64,000 nt of DNA from Capsaspora owczarzaki ATCC 30864 (GCF_000151315.2 NW_011887294.1:1216601-1280600); one strand, 5' to 3'; positions 14,563 to 26,044 are shown, counted from the stretch's first letter. A program made the numbers and translations. The notes: generated by a model not told the origin, from the letters alone.

Positions 14563-16910
14563 TCAACTCATCTCATGATAGGCGGGAACGCGCTGCAAAT
14601 GACGAGCCAAAGGCATGTCCAACACAAACTGCGCGACATCTTCAGGTACGCGCAGATCGGGCTGCGGGACGGGTGGGACGAGTCCAAGAAGCGCATCAAT
14701 GTTGCTGACACCGAGCGCTTTGGCAACTGCTGCCTCGCTCCCTTCGTGCCGCCACAGCTTGAGTCGGCACAACGAGGAAAGTCTAAAAGGTTGCGCTTGC
14801 TCGGCCATTTGCAGAATCTGCTTGAGAGTTTTCTGGTTGGTTGCGTACACTCGGTCATGCAAGCGAGCCCACTCCTTTTCAAGTGCTCGGTCATAGGGAT
14901 GCTTGACATATGGCCAGCCACCATATGAAGATGATGAGACGAAAGCGAGGCATTTCGAAGGAGAGAGTCCCCACGCAAGCAAGCATCCGACAACCAGGCG
15001 TCGAGTCGCCGCCAACGCAAATGGATGAGCGGAATTCCGCCAAGATTTGTCATTGAAAGCAGGCAAAGTACGAAAGCCTGCAAGCTCAAACTGGTAGAGC
15101 CAATTCGAAAAGTACAGTGTCGGTCTGTCAATGAAGTTCTGCCGGCCAAGTTCAGGTAGCCACTCAAGCACAGGCGCCATATCCCACCCCGCCGCCTCCG
15201 AGAACCAATCAGCATGGTACCAAAAAGGATCACTGCAAACGACTTCTTCAGCCTGCTCGGTCACGCCAAACTTGTCGTAAACCGTCGGACCCGTGGGCCG
15301 TGGCGGATGCACGCAGTCGTACGACGCAGGCTTGCGCTCGGGGTACAACCACTCCAAGACGAGCGTGACACAATTCCAGGCATTCGGTCTGCGGCGATCG
15401 ACGTGGTTGTCCAGCCAGAAAGCCAGCAGTTTCTCGCGAAGATCTTGCATCTCCTGGTAGTGATGCCTTAAACAGTACCGAAGCATGTCAATGCTGGTCG
15501 AAGCACAGTGCTGAATGATATCTTTCGGTGGTCGTACACGCTCGACGAAAATCCAGTAGCGGAACAGCATGACCCACACAGCTGATGGGGGATAAAATTC
15601 GTTGCAGTCTATGTAATTCCTGAACAAGGCCGTGGACAGCGAGTGGGACCGACCAACCCGAATCGTCTCCAGCGCGTCAAACAGCTCCATAATGGAGCCA
15701 GTCATGAGCGGGCTCTCAACGTCATCCCAGTACCGAGTGTAGCGGCGCGAGTGCATTACCCAGCCAGTCTGTTCACTGCCAGTCCCGCTAGAGAATGAAG
15801 CGAAATAGGTATCTGAGTCACCCCAGTAGAGTTTCGCGCTCAGAGGCAAACCAGTCGCAACCAAGTCCATCTGCAGTGTCGGGTCGCGCAGCAGGTCTCC
15901 ATGAAACGTGAGACGGTCGATGTTGGACTGGTTGATTGAGCACGAGGTTGCTGTGGCTTCATCGACCATGAAAATGCTCGAAGCGTTGCGCTCGGCACGC
16001 CGCAGACAGCGACGTACAAATCGGGACTTGGTGTCGATGGCGACTCCTCGATGCGAGAAGCGCACACGCTCGGCCGGCTTGGATGCCACGAACGAAGGAA
16101 GCAGGCGACGTCCACCTGCCCAGTTAAACTCGGGGCTCGCGTCCAGTGGATTAAAGTCGGGCTCTCGGTTCACTGGGTGGTTTTGGATAAAGCCATCCAG
16201 GGGAAAGTCTGGGATGGATTGTCGAGCAGAGTGAGGCGCAACAGAGAAGGTGAGTCGTTTGCTATTTTTTGGTTGTCGCATTGCGTTGCTGTGTTCAATC
16301 GGTTACCTTGAGATCCATCAAAAATGTCCCACCAAAAAGACAGAGGGGCTCGATTGGAATCGGCCGTCTCGACGCCGGTGCTGGAGCCCGAGCTGGACGA
16401 TGCACGCGCGGTCGTCGCTTCTGAGATGGAGCACGATGCGCCAGGCCGCACGCCTGCTTTGGCGGCTTCTGCGACTGCGAGCGCCCATGGCGTGGGAGCC
16501 TGCTCTGACTGTGATGAGGCAGCCTCGGGTGCTGCTGCAGCAGCAGCAGCAGCAGCAGCAGCAGAGCCCTGCTTCAGCTGGGTCGGGACGGGTCGCTGGC
16601 ACTTTAGCATGGAAATCACCCACTCCTCCGGGTCGAAGCCGGCCTCGCGGATGCTGTTCCACAACGGGTCTGTCGCGGGATCGCGCTCGTGAAGAATGCC
16701 GACATAGCCGAATCGCGCATCCTCGCGGTACATTGGGTGCCGTCGATAGTTGAGCTCGTCCAGCGTGTCGTCGTCGCTCTCCCGATCGTCAAAGTCCACA
16801 GCTGAGTCGTCGTCGCTGTCGTCATCGGTAACGATGTTCCTAGCACTGCTGTCCGAGTCGAAGCCATAAAGGTCGATGGAACTGTCAGAGTCGTCAGAGT
16901 CGTTGGACAT
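14563..16910 (-). CDS. Unknown 749-aa protein with SOCS-box-like C-terminus, copy A
   Basis: Exons 16910-16307 and 16208-14563 (98-bp intron), phases close, 749 aa. The N-terminal 60 residues are very acidic (Asp/Ser runs), then a short conserved-looking block, then a poly-Ala run coded by GCT/GCA repeats, then a ~550-residue region rich in Trp, Leu and Arg that I do not recognise. Near residues 678-688 the segment RLSSLCRLKL fits the Elongin-BC box pattern L-x3-C-x3-L. A Pro-rich stretch (VPPVPQP) and a final hydrophobic helix follow, the order seen in SOCS boxes. If real, it would be a substrate receptor of a cullin-RING ubiquitin ligase (inference). It shares a 117-bp divergent promoter with the MACPF gene. 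Confidence 0.85.
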
Positions 16911-17027
16911 TGGAAGCGGAAAAGAAACAGAGGAAAACAAACAAACAAAAAACTGAGATTCGAACAGGGACTGCACTTTCCTTATGTGCTATTATAAAAG
17001 GATTCTTACTCTTTCTTTTTCCTCGAC
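16911..17027. promoter_or_regulatory. Divergent promoter between SOCS-like gene (copy A) and MACPF gene
   Basis: Only 117 bp separate the two start codons (16910 minus, 17028 plus), so the genes almost certainly share one promoter. A TATA-like string (TATTATAAAAGG) lies at about 16989-17000, 28-40 bp before the MACPF ATG. The corresponding interval in the right arm (21411-21551) is longer, lacks this string and carries expanded T tracts. Confidence 0.6.
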
Positions 17028-20000
17028 ATGAGACTGTACTGCACGTTGCTGCTGTTGCTGGTGTTGAGCGCATCGCTTGCATTGGCGCAGTGGTGCCACG
17101 GCTCCCGCACACCCGTGTCCTGGTACCTGATCTTCAAGCCGTCGCCTGAGGCTGACTTTATGTACATTGACTCTGTCCTTCCAGAGCCAGTCGCGCTGAC
17201 AGTGAGTGTCTTTGTTGTGTGATCAAGCCGAGATGTTGTGGCCACGCGAATGAGTTGAGTCCGCGTGCATGCGCGGAAGCCGCATCGTTGCTCAGAAGGC
17301 GCGGACGGAGTTTGTGAGCGAGCAACACCAAGGTTGGTTCCATTTTTGTGCGCACGAACAGAACAGAATTGCGTCTCACTTGCCTCACACAACTCTTTGC
17401 ACGGCTTACAGCCACACTACAGACAACGCTAAGCCAGGCACGAATGAAGGAAGGTGTCATGGAGACGCGTGCGGCCGCCGAGGCAGCTCAGGCCAAGACT
17501 TCGCTGCTTGAAGGTGAGTGCGCGAGTTGTTCGATGGGTGGCGACGGTCTTGTAACCGGTGTCGGTGGTGATGGTGGTGGGGCAAATGGAAGGAAAAAGA
17601 GAGAGCGCGCGCGAGAGAGACGAGTGGGGCTGCTGTTTGACGCAACCTCTACTTTAGCGCACTTCTGCTTGCTGACGGCCGCTGGTTGACTTGCTGCTTG
17701 GTATCACAGCCGAAACCCTGCTTCGAGCCCCATTTGCGCCCGAATCAGGTCTGCAGAACATTGCCTATCTCGGGCGAGGCTACGACGTCGTTCGCGGCAA
17801 CCCTCAGAGCACTGGCACAGAGGTCGACCCTGGCATCCGCGCGTCCATCATGGTGTTGGAGCATGCAGAGCGCCGCATGACAGCCGACGGCAAGTTCTAT
17901 GTTCCAGATAACGTGGATGTCATCATGGAGCCAGTCAACCGATTTGAGTCAAGTTCGAAGCTTGTTCGTTCCGAGCAAAGCTACAAGACCATGCTCGAGA
18001 GCGACCTGAAGATCCGTGCAAGTGCTTCGTATGGTCCGTTCGCCAAGGGATCGTTCTCTGCCAGCGAGTCATACCAGCAGGTTCGCGACTCGATGCTCAA
18101 GCGTGAGAGCATGTTTTTGGACTCTCGTGCGGAAACAGTGTCATACCGTGCGCGGCTCGAGGACACGTTGCCGCTCAAGCTCACGGGCGAGTTTCGCCAC
18201 GCAGTGCAGCGTCTCACACCCCCCGCGTTGTTTAGTCAATGCTGCATCACAGTCAATCCGGACGCGGACCCTGATGTCCGTTGCTTCCCTGTTGAGTGCT
18301 CAGCGTACGACGATTTGTTGGAAACATTTGGCACGCACTACATGCATGAGGTGACGATGGGCGGCCGTGGCATGCAGCGATTTTCCATCGACATGAGCGA
18401 AGCAGCCACGTTGGACGAAACTGTCACGGGATCCACTGTTGCAACGGAAATCTCTGGCGGGTTTGGGGCATTCTCGGCATCGATTGGCTTTGACATGTCC
18501 ATGAAGTTGTCTCAGCAAGCGCGCTCCATGTCAATGTCCTCAACCTCAAAATCGACCGAGTGGTTTATCGGCGGTGAGCCAGGCCTCGGTCAATTCTCGG
18601 CCGACGATCTGTTGACCTCTCTCAAGGACTGGGCGCGCACTGTCGGAAGCAACCCGGTTCCCATTCGCATGCAAGTGGCGCCAATCATCGAGCTCCTGGA
18701 CGCCCTTCTCTTTCCTGAAGACCCCCACATTGCCGACAAGCAGACGCTTCTTGCATCCTACCTTGCGAGCTACTGCGAGTCTGTGAGTGGAGCAAACTGC
18801 GGCGATGGCGGCGACCGTGACTTCACCGGCGATGAGACAGTTTTGCGCTATGGAGACTTTGTCACGCTGGACCAGCTCACCGGTGTCAACGAAGGCTATC
18901 GGCTTCGCGCCACAACTGCGGCTGCCTCCGCGCCCTCGGCAATCTCGTCGCAGGTCAGCGCGCTTAGCAGCACAAGTCGATTCCTGGGTGTTCGTCTTGA
19001 CTATTCGAACGCCACCCATGATTTTCCGATGCAAACCTATGAGGGTGATTCCATGTGTAAGTTTTCGAAAGTTTCCCCTGTTTGGTTGCATATTGCGGTG
19101 CCTCTGTCTCAACGCAAGCCTGTACCTGACACTCATTTTGATCCTGTGCTGTTTGTCCTCTTTGTCTTGCTCTCTCCGTGCAATGCTCTGGCAGCCTTCC
19201 AAATCGTCGCTCTGCGCATCGAGCGCTTCTGCTCGTGCATGTACGCGTCCAACGACTACAACTCGATTCGCTTCCAATCGCGTTTCCCGCCAATTCTCAT
19301 CTCCCAGAAACCGTCGTACAAATTCAGCGTGGTCGGCAACGAAGGCTCTTGCCCATACTCGACGCTCCAGGTCGAGTCGCTCGTTTTGAACAAGGACCAA
19401 TTTGAGGGATTCCCCGGTCTCGAAGCGCGGTGCCGTGCTCAGTGCACGCGGATGGCGACTTGCGTTCGCTACACGGTGCGCATTACTGCCGATGGCGATG
19501 GCATGTGTACCATGTTTCCCTCGCAGACCGAGAACATGTTTGCGTATAGCCGCGATCGGAGCGACAAGGTGTTTTACTACGCGTACGACGATGACTGGTG
19601 GCGCTGGTCCTGCGAGAATACCAAGCCTGGTGACTGGGCACGCGACCAAGCCAGTGCCAGCTTCCAGGTCGTCGAACGGTTTGCTTTCTCAACTAGGGAG
19701 AACCACTTTTTCAGGATTATCTCGCCACTCCTCCTCACCACTCTCGACAAGCAGCCAGTGTTCTACGGCGACGAGCTGCACCTTGTTTCGGTCGATGGCT
19801 CCATTACGCTCGGCGCCGGGAACAAGCTAGAATCTGTCGATCAAGGGTCGAATACCACCTTGCCGCCAATGCGCTTCAAGATCTACGGACGGAACTCGAC
19901 CTTTGGCACGCCTGTGCGGCGCTCAGAACGTGTCATGCTGCAGACAATGCCAGACTCGCAAAACGAATACTTCAGGAAGTTGACTGGCAACTTTCGGTTC

Positions 20001-21044
20001 AACACGTACATTCCCATGTTTTTGCAACTGGCCACGTCCGCGCCGGTAGCCCCTTCCGGAGGCACTCAGTTGGATTACTCAATGCTTCGCATCATGAAAC
20101 CGTTCCCATTGAGCGTTTCGCGGCTCTCGGCCTTCGAGTGGGTTTTGAACAAGGCGCCCAAACTGGACACTCCAGCTGCTGACAACGTCCTCTCCTTCAT
20201 CAAGCAGCCCACGATGGCCGTCACGGTGCTCCAGCCCTTCTCTGCGTTGGAAATGACGAGCAACACCAATGGCACTGTGGTTTTGGCGGTTGTCTTTTCG
20301 GATCCAGTTGTTCGCACCTCCGTTCCGCCTCCGCAGTTTGTGGGTTTGGATTGGATTCGTCCCAAGCGCCTGTGGCCAAACAACTTTGCTGTTCGTCTGT
20401 TACCCACCGTGTCCTCGGTCGGCACCGTTACTGGAAATGTCACAAACGTCGTGTATGAGGAAGCGCAGCTGCAGGTGCATTTGGTTGTCACTGTCACTTT
20501 CGGTCAGCAACTTGCCGTTGGCGACATAATCACAACCACCGCCGTGAACGTCGAAGGCGCAAATGAGCAGCCCATCTTCCAGCCCACACAAGCCGTGCAG
20601 CTCAACTTTGAGCCAGTGTTCCAGCTCGCTTTCGTTCAGTGGAATGTCACGAATACCACAACTGTGCTTGCTCCGTTTGACACTTTGCGTGTCGCCACGG
20701 TTCGTGCCGACTTCAGCGAGCCGGTCTTTTCCGCGGCGTCTGGCGGATCTCTCGACGTTTCGTGCTTTGCTCTTTTGGGCTTCGACGTCGCCAGCTCGGG
20801 AGTGTTTGCTGCGAACGCCACCATCCTTGCCGTGACGCTTGTGCCAGGCTCCAATAGCACTGCCTATTTGCTCGATCTGTCCTATTTCCAGCTTGGTCCG
20901 TACGATTCGCCGCTTTCGGCACCGATGTACTACGTCTTCCCCACTGGCGCCGGCATTATCACACGCGGTACCGAACACCGTGCTGCAACCGCGGTTCGAG
21001 CTGATTTCCGCGTACCTGTGACTCTTCCTGTTCCGCCGGCCTGA
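17028..21044 (+). CDS. Secreted MACPF (perforin/complement-type) domain protein
   Basis: Exons 17028-17201, 17423-17513 (17435 is an alternative acceptor in the same phase), 17710-19056 and 19195-21044. The last intron (138 bp) would read through in frame but has a consensus GTAAGT donor and a TGGCAG acceptor. About 1,153 aa. The first 20 residues are a clear signal peptide (Leu-rich core, LALA-Q cleavage). The MACPF signature appears as FGTHYMHEVTMGG near residue 295 (family pattern [YW]-G-[TS]-H-[FY]-x6-G-G, here with F first). The ~650 residues after the MACPF region include Cys-containing and beta-rich, Asn-glycosylatable segments I cannot assign; no C-terminal membrane helix. Family members oligomerise on membranes; whether this one forms pores, and against what, is not readable. 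The gene looks intact. Confidence 0.88.
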
Positions 21045-21275
21045 GTGTTTGTCTAATGTGACCTGTATGGCAATGTTCTGACGTGTTTGTCGTTGAAATG
21101 CATGATTCTCCTCTGTCTGTGCTTTTTGGCGGTGTGAAGGTGTGGATTCACCGCTCGATTGCAAAGTAAAAAAACAACCCAAAAAACCCTCAAGCAAAAA
21201 CCTTGAAACCACCAACTAGGAGTAACATGCGACTCAAAAGCAACAGGTGCTGAATGTGTTTGACTAAGAACGCCT
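21045..21275. other. MACPF 3' flank, unique spacer sequence
   Basis: 231 bp between the MACPF stop and the right arm. It includes an A/C-rich stretch at 21165-21200 and no open frame of note. Confidence 0.6.
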
Positions 21276-21410
21276 CATAAAGTCAGCGGCGGGCGACGGC
21301 TTGAAGATCAGGTACCAGGACACGGGTGTGCGGGAGCCGTGGCACCACTGCGCCAATGCAAGCGATGCGCTCAACACCAGCAACAGCAACAACGTGCAGT
21401 ACAGTCTCAT
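21276..21410 (-). pseudogene. Truncated copy of MACPF exon 1 (broken)
   Basis: Reverse-strand duplicate of the MACPF signal-peptide exon, created when the inverted duplication copied the divergent promoter. It breaks off at the arm boundary and has none of the rest of the gene. It still faces the copied promoter, so a short transcript is possible (inference). Confidence 0.9.
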
Positions 21411-21551
21411 GTCGAGGAAAAAAGAAAGAGTAAGAATAATGCTCAAACAAAACGGAGTCCTTTTGATACGAGCACACAAGGGAAAATTGCAGTCCTTGTT
21501 CGAATCTCAGCTTTTTTTTTTCTTTTTTTTTTTTGTCTTTTCCGCTTTCCA
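21411..21551. promoter_or_regulatory. Copied divergent promoter, right arm
   Basis: 141 bp between the truncated exon-1 copy and SOCS-like copy B. Compared with the left promoter it has an insertion of about 20 bp near 21440-21460, several substitutions, and T tracts (21511-21534) ending 18 bp before the ATG at 21552. It is much more diverged than the coding parts of the arms. Confidence 0.6.
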
Positions 21552-23899
21552 ATGTCCGACGACTCTGACGACTCTGACAGTTCCATCGATCTTTATGGCT
21601 TCGACTCGGACAGCAGTGCTAGGAACATCGTTACCGATGACGACAGCGACGACGACTCAGCTGTGGACTTTGACGATCGGGAGAGCGACGACGACACGCT
21701 GGACGAGCTCAACTATCGACGGCACCCAATGTACCGCGAGGATGCGCGATTCGGCTATGTCGGCATTCTTCACGAGCGCGATCCCGCGACAGACCCGTTG
21801 TGGAACAGCATCCGCGAGGCCGGCTTCGACCCGGAGGAGTGGGTGATTTCCATGCTAAAGTGCCAGCGACCCGTCCCGACCCAGCTGAAGCAGGGCTCTG
21901 CTGCTGCTGCTGCTGCTGCTGCTGCAGCAGCACCCGAGGCTGCCTCATCACAGTCAGAGCAGGCTCCCACGCCATGGGCGCTCGCAGTCGCAGAAGCCGC
22001 CAAAGCAGGCGTGCGGCCTGGCGCATCGTGCTCCATCTCAGAAGCGACGACCGCGCGTGCATCGTCCAGCTCGGGCTCCAGCACCGGCGTCGAGACGGCC
22101 GATTCCAATCGAGCCCCTCTGTCTTTTTGGTGGGACATTTTTGATGGATCTCAAGGTAACCGATTGAACACAGCAACGCAATGCGACAACCAAAAAATAG
22201 CAAACGACTCACCTTCTCTGTTGCGCCTCACTCTGCTCGACAATCCATCCCAGACTTTCCCCTGGATGGCTTTATCCAAAACCACCCAGTGAACCGAGAG
22301 CCCGACTTTAATCCACTGGACGCGAGCCCCGAGTTTAACTGGGCAGTTGGACGTCGCCTGCTTCCTTCGTTCGTGGCATCCAAGCCGGCCGAGCGTGTGC
22401 GCTTCTCGCATCGAGGAGTCGCCATCGACACCAAGTCCCGATTTGTACGTCGCTGTCTGCGGCGTGCCGAGCGCAACGCTTCGAGCATTTTCATGGTCGA
22501 TGAAGCCACAGCAACCTCGTGCTCAATCAACCAGTCCAACATCGACCGTCTCACGTTTCATGGAGACCTGCTGCGCGACCCGACACTGCAGATGGACTTG
22601 GTTGCGACTGGTTTGCCTCTGAGCGCGAAACTCTACTGGGGTGACTCAGATACCTATTTCGCTTCATTCTCTAGCGGGACTGGCAGTGAACAGACTGGCT
22701 GGGTAATGCACTCGCGCCGCTACACTCGGTACTGGGATGACGTTGAGAGCCCGCTCATGACTGGCTCCATTATGGAGCTGTTTGACGCGCTGGAGACGAT
22801 TCGGGTTGGTCGGTCCCACTCGCTGTCCACGGCCTTGTTCAGGAATTACATAGACTGCAACGAATTTTATCCCCCATCAGCTGTGTGGGTCATGCTGTTC
22901 CGCTACTGGATTTTCGTCGAGCGTGTACGACCACCGAAAGATATCATTCAGCACTGTGCTTCGACCAGCATTGACATGCTTCGGTACTGTTTAAGGCATC
23001 ACTACCAGGAGATGCAAGATCTTCGCGAGAAACTGCTGGCTTTCTGGCTGGACAACCACGTCGATCGCCGCAGACCGAATGCCTGGAATTGTGTCACGCT
23101 CGTCTTGGAGTGGTTGTACCCCGAGCGCAAGCCTGCGTCGTACGACTGCGTGCATCCGCCACGGCCCACGGGTCCGACGGTTTACGACAAGTTTGGCGTG
23201 ACCGAGCAGGCTGAAGAAGTCGTTTGCAGTGATCCTTTTTGGTACCATGCTGATTGGTTCTCGGAGGCGGCGGGGTGGGATATGGCGCCTGTGCTTGAGT
23301 GGCTACCTGAACTTGGCCGGCAGAACTTCATTGACAGACCGACACTGTACTTTTCGAATTGGCTCTACCAGTTTGAGCTTGCAGGCTTTCGTACTTTGCC
23401 TGCTTTCAATGACAAATCTTGGCGGAATTCCGCTCATCCATTTGCGTTGGCGGCGACTCGACGCCTGGTTGTCGGATGCTTGCTTGCGTGGGGACTCTCT
23501 CCTTCGAAATGCCTCGCTTTCGTCTCATCATCTTCATATGGTGGCTGGCCATATGTCAAGCATCCCTATGACCGAGCACTTGAAAAGGAGTGGGCTCGCT
23601 TGCATGACCGAGTGTACGCAACCAACCAGAAAACTCTCAAGCAGATTCTGCAAATGGCCGAGCAAGCGCAACCTTTTAGACTTTCCTCGTTGTGCCGACT
23701 CAAGCTGTGGCGGCACGAAGGGAGCGAGGCAGCAGTTGCCAAAGCGCTCGGTGTCAGCAACATTGATGCGCTTCTTGGACTCGTCCCACCCGTCCCGCAG
23801 CCCGATCTGCGCGTACCTGAAGATGTCGCGCAGTTTGTGTTGGACATGCCTTTGGCTCGTCATTTGCAGCGCGTTCCCGCCTATCATGAGATGAGTTGA
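21552..23899 (+). CDS. Unknown 749-aa protein with SOCS-box-like C-terminus, copy B
   Basis: Exons 21552-22155 and 22254-23899, with the same 98-bp intron and same phases as copy A. The protein is identical to copy A except for two seen residues (Asp instead of Asn at position 3; Val instead of Gly in the EFNWAxGRR block). The alternative frames of the two copies also agree almost entirely, so silent sites are conserved too: the duplication is recent or homogenised by gene conversion. Domain layout is as for copy A (acidic N-terminus, poly-Ala, unknown Trp/Leu-rich body, BC-box-like RLSSLCRLKL). Both copies keep an intact reading frame, so both may be expressed. Confidence 0.85.
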
Positions 23900-24652
23900 T
23901 TGAGTGTCTTTGTTTGTCTGTTCGTCTGTTCGTTTGCCTTTGCCTCTGCCTCTGCTTGTTTGATTGTCTGTGCTTTGAGTAAACCACACGGCACTCATTT
24001 TGACGAATACAACTTTGTGCTGAATAGCGACGTTTACGACGAGATCAAACTTTCAACAGCAGCGTCGCGCAATTCACGCCGAGCTCCTGAGAATTCGCGC
24101 ACGAGCTGGAGCAACAAGTGGGGTACACCCCAACCCATATCTGCCAGCTCAGTGCTCAATGTACTTCGTGTCTACCTATTCCTCCCTCTCGGGTGTAACA
24201 AGAAGCACTGTAGTTGGGACTCGAATTTCCCGCGCTTTGGCTCATGCTCGTTTGGTTGCCCAAGCTGTTGGGATGAAAAAAATGACCGTCCCCGCCCGGT
24301 GATGTTTTATGAAAGTAAAAACTTATTTATGCTGACTGGAACAAGGGGAGGGCACTGGGGTGGTGGGAAGGGTCGAAAAGAGCGCGTAGGGGGGGGGGAG
24401 TCAGGTGTAAGGTGTTGTATGGCACATAGCAAGTTGAGCGGGTCATTGAGCGGGTGATTGAGCGAGGAGGAACTGAGCAGCGTCGGATTTCACTCTGGAC
24501 TGTTTAGCGTCGCATTGAATTTCGTTCAATGTGTGAATTGCACATGCCACAACAACTACCTACCATTTCATTGTTAAAACGCAGTCCTTGAAACCCTGAT
24601 CTTTCTTTGTTGATTGGAGATTACACTGATCTGATCGACTGAACGAAACGAA
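23900..24652. other. Right-arm 3' flank and DNAJC8 promoter region
   Basis: Arm sequence continues to about 24439 with no credible gene; short frames here mirror those in the left arm flank (14022-14562). From 24440 to 24652 the sequence is unique and leads to the J-protein start. Confidence 0.6.
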
Positions 24653-26044
24653 ATGGCATCGACTTCAGCAGCCGCATCATCCGCATCGACGACGACCACG
24701 GGGACCGCACCCCGCGACGACGAGCTGACTGCTGCGTTGGCCGAGCTCAAGGGCATTGCGCAACGCGACGCAGCACTGAGCCCCGAGGTGCAGCTGGCGC
24801 GGTTGACCAACGAAGCGACCAAGCACACATCGCTGCTCAATCCATACGAAGTGCTCCAGCTGCCGTTCGAGGCCAGCGAGTCTGACATCAAGAAGACATA
24901 CAGAGCGGTGAGGTCGCTTTTTTGCTTGCGGTCGCGTTCTGGAGGATTTGAATGGGGGTGGTGGTGGTCGAGTCGAGCCGACTTTTCTGCCCCAAACGAA
25001 AACGCTATGCTTCTCAGAAGTTTGCAATCCACAATTCTATTGTTATTTTATGATGTATCTCGTTCATGGGTTTTGCTTTTGAAGAATTGGATATGCGGGC
25101 AAGACTCATCTCGAATGTTTGCCGCTTTTGTTGCGCACAGCTCTCCCTGCTTGTGCATCCCGACAAACACGCCGACAATCCACAGGCGCACGAGGCGTTC
25201 GAAGGTCTGTTCAGAAGCATTTTGGGAGTGGTGAGGTGGTTTTGCAACGAATCGTGTAGTCTTACTCGATGCATGATTGTTTGGTTGTTTCGACAGTCGT
25301 CAACAAGGCATACAAGTCCCTGACCGACCCAGAGCAGGCTACTAAACTCAAGATTATTGTCAGTGAGGCCAAGCTCATGGCGGCAGAAGAGCTCAAGAGG
25401 CGTCGCAAGCCACCAACAGCCGCCTCTGCTCAGCAGCAGCACCAGATTTTGAGCTCGGGCGTTGCCATCCTTCCCGGCGAGGCAGACGAAGTGATTCTGG
25501 ACAAGATGGCGCGTGCTCATGCCACTCTGCTATTTGTTGATCTCGACCGCAAGCGCAAGGAGCACGTAAGTCGCCATGTCATGATTTTAAACGGGGGGGG
25601 GAGGTGACTTGTGTTTGTTTCTTGTTGGCCAACCTGATCGGTTTTGATTTCCCCCCCCCTTCCGCCTTCTTCTGTTACATGGACTCTCAAACTCTCCTGT
25701 TACATGGACTCTCAAACTCTCCTTTTTGCGCCTAGGATGCCCGCGAAGCATTGAACAAAAAGCGAGCCCGCGAGCTCGAACTCGAAATGGAAGAGTCGCG
25801 CAAAAAGCTGCTGCTCTCCAAACAGGCAATGGACGATAGTCGAGATGACCGAGTTGCTTCGTGGCGAACATTCGTCGAGACGGGCAAAAAGTCTGGAAAG
25901 ACCAGCACGGGCGCCGCAAAATCCGTGTCGAAAGGGTTTGGCCGTGGAATGCGACCGCCAAAACTGCAGCCCGAGGCTCGCACTGAATTCTCACTTCGAC
26001 AGCAACAAGCGAGCGACCAACTGCATGGCGGACCAACAGAATAA
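24653..26044 (+). CDS. DNAJC8: DNAJC8-like J-domain protein (spliceosome-associated)
   Basis: Exons 24653-24907, 25141-25204, 25297-25565 and 25736-26044; phases close, about 298 aa. An Ala/Ser/Thr-rich N-terminus precedes a J domain: NPYEVLQLPFEASESDIKK, then LLVHPDKHADNP with the HPD motif needed to stimulate Hsp70 ATPase. The second half is Lys/Arg/Glu-rich coiled coil ending in MDDSRDDRVASWRTF. This matches the distinctive ESRDGRVDSWRNF element of DNAJC8/SPF31, a splicing-associated J protein. Gene order and length fit the family. Exon 2 holds just the HPD helix-turn. It converges on the PH-domain gene with 288 bp between stops. Confidence 0.92.
25673..25722. repeat. Exact 25-bp tandem duplication in a DNAJC8 intron
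   Basis: Two back-to-back copies of a 25-bp unit (beginning TGTTACATGG) lie at 25673-25697 and 25698-25722, ending just before the acceptor of the last exon. Confidence 0.9.

Larger units (their letters stand above)
14022..17162. repeat. Left arm of a 10.4 kb inverted duplication
   Basis: Bases 14022-17162 are the reverse complement of 21276-24439. The arm contains the 3' flank, the whole two-exon SOCS-like gene (copy A), the divergent promoter and the first ~45 codons of the MACPF gene. Copies A and B encode proteins that differ at two seen residues (Asn/Asp at position 3; Gly/Val in exon 2). Non-coding differences cluster in the promoter and at the outer end. No transposase, terminal motif or target-site duplication was seen. 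Confidence 0.95.
21276..24439. repeat. Right arm of the inverted duplication
   Basis: Reverse-complement partner of 14022-17162; the spacer between arms is 17163-21275 (about 4.1 kb, the rest of the MACPF gene). The inner edge falls inside the copied MACPF exon 1, so this arm is the likelier derived copy. The outer edge ends near 24439 beside a short degenerate TTGAGCGGG repeat (24434-24466). Confidence 0.95.

Noticed and set aside
16945-16975. tRNA-like T-loop (GTTCGAATC) in both arm promoters
   Set aside because: The flanking stem does not pair and no A box or acceptor stem was found.
19057-19194. MACPF gene as intronless over this stretch
   Set aside because: The segment is in frame without stops, but has a consensus GTAAGT donor, pyrimidine-rich 3' end and CAG acceptor, and its translation is hydrophobic filler.
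18546-19649. 367-codon minus-strand open frame in the MACPF gene
   Set aside because: Antisense shadow; the sense strand carries the MACPF signature and signal peptide.
14022-24439. Inverted repeat as a DNA transposon or virus-like element with long terminal repeats
   Set aside because: No transposase, integrase or capsid-like domain; arms end inside a host exon; no target-site duplication or terminal motif. A segmental inverted duplication explains it better.
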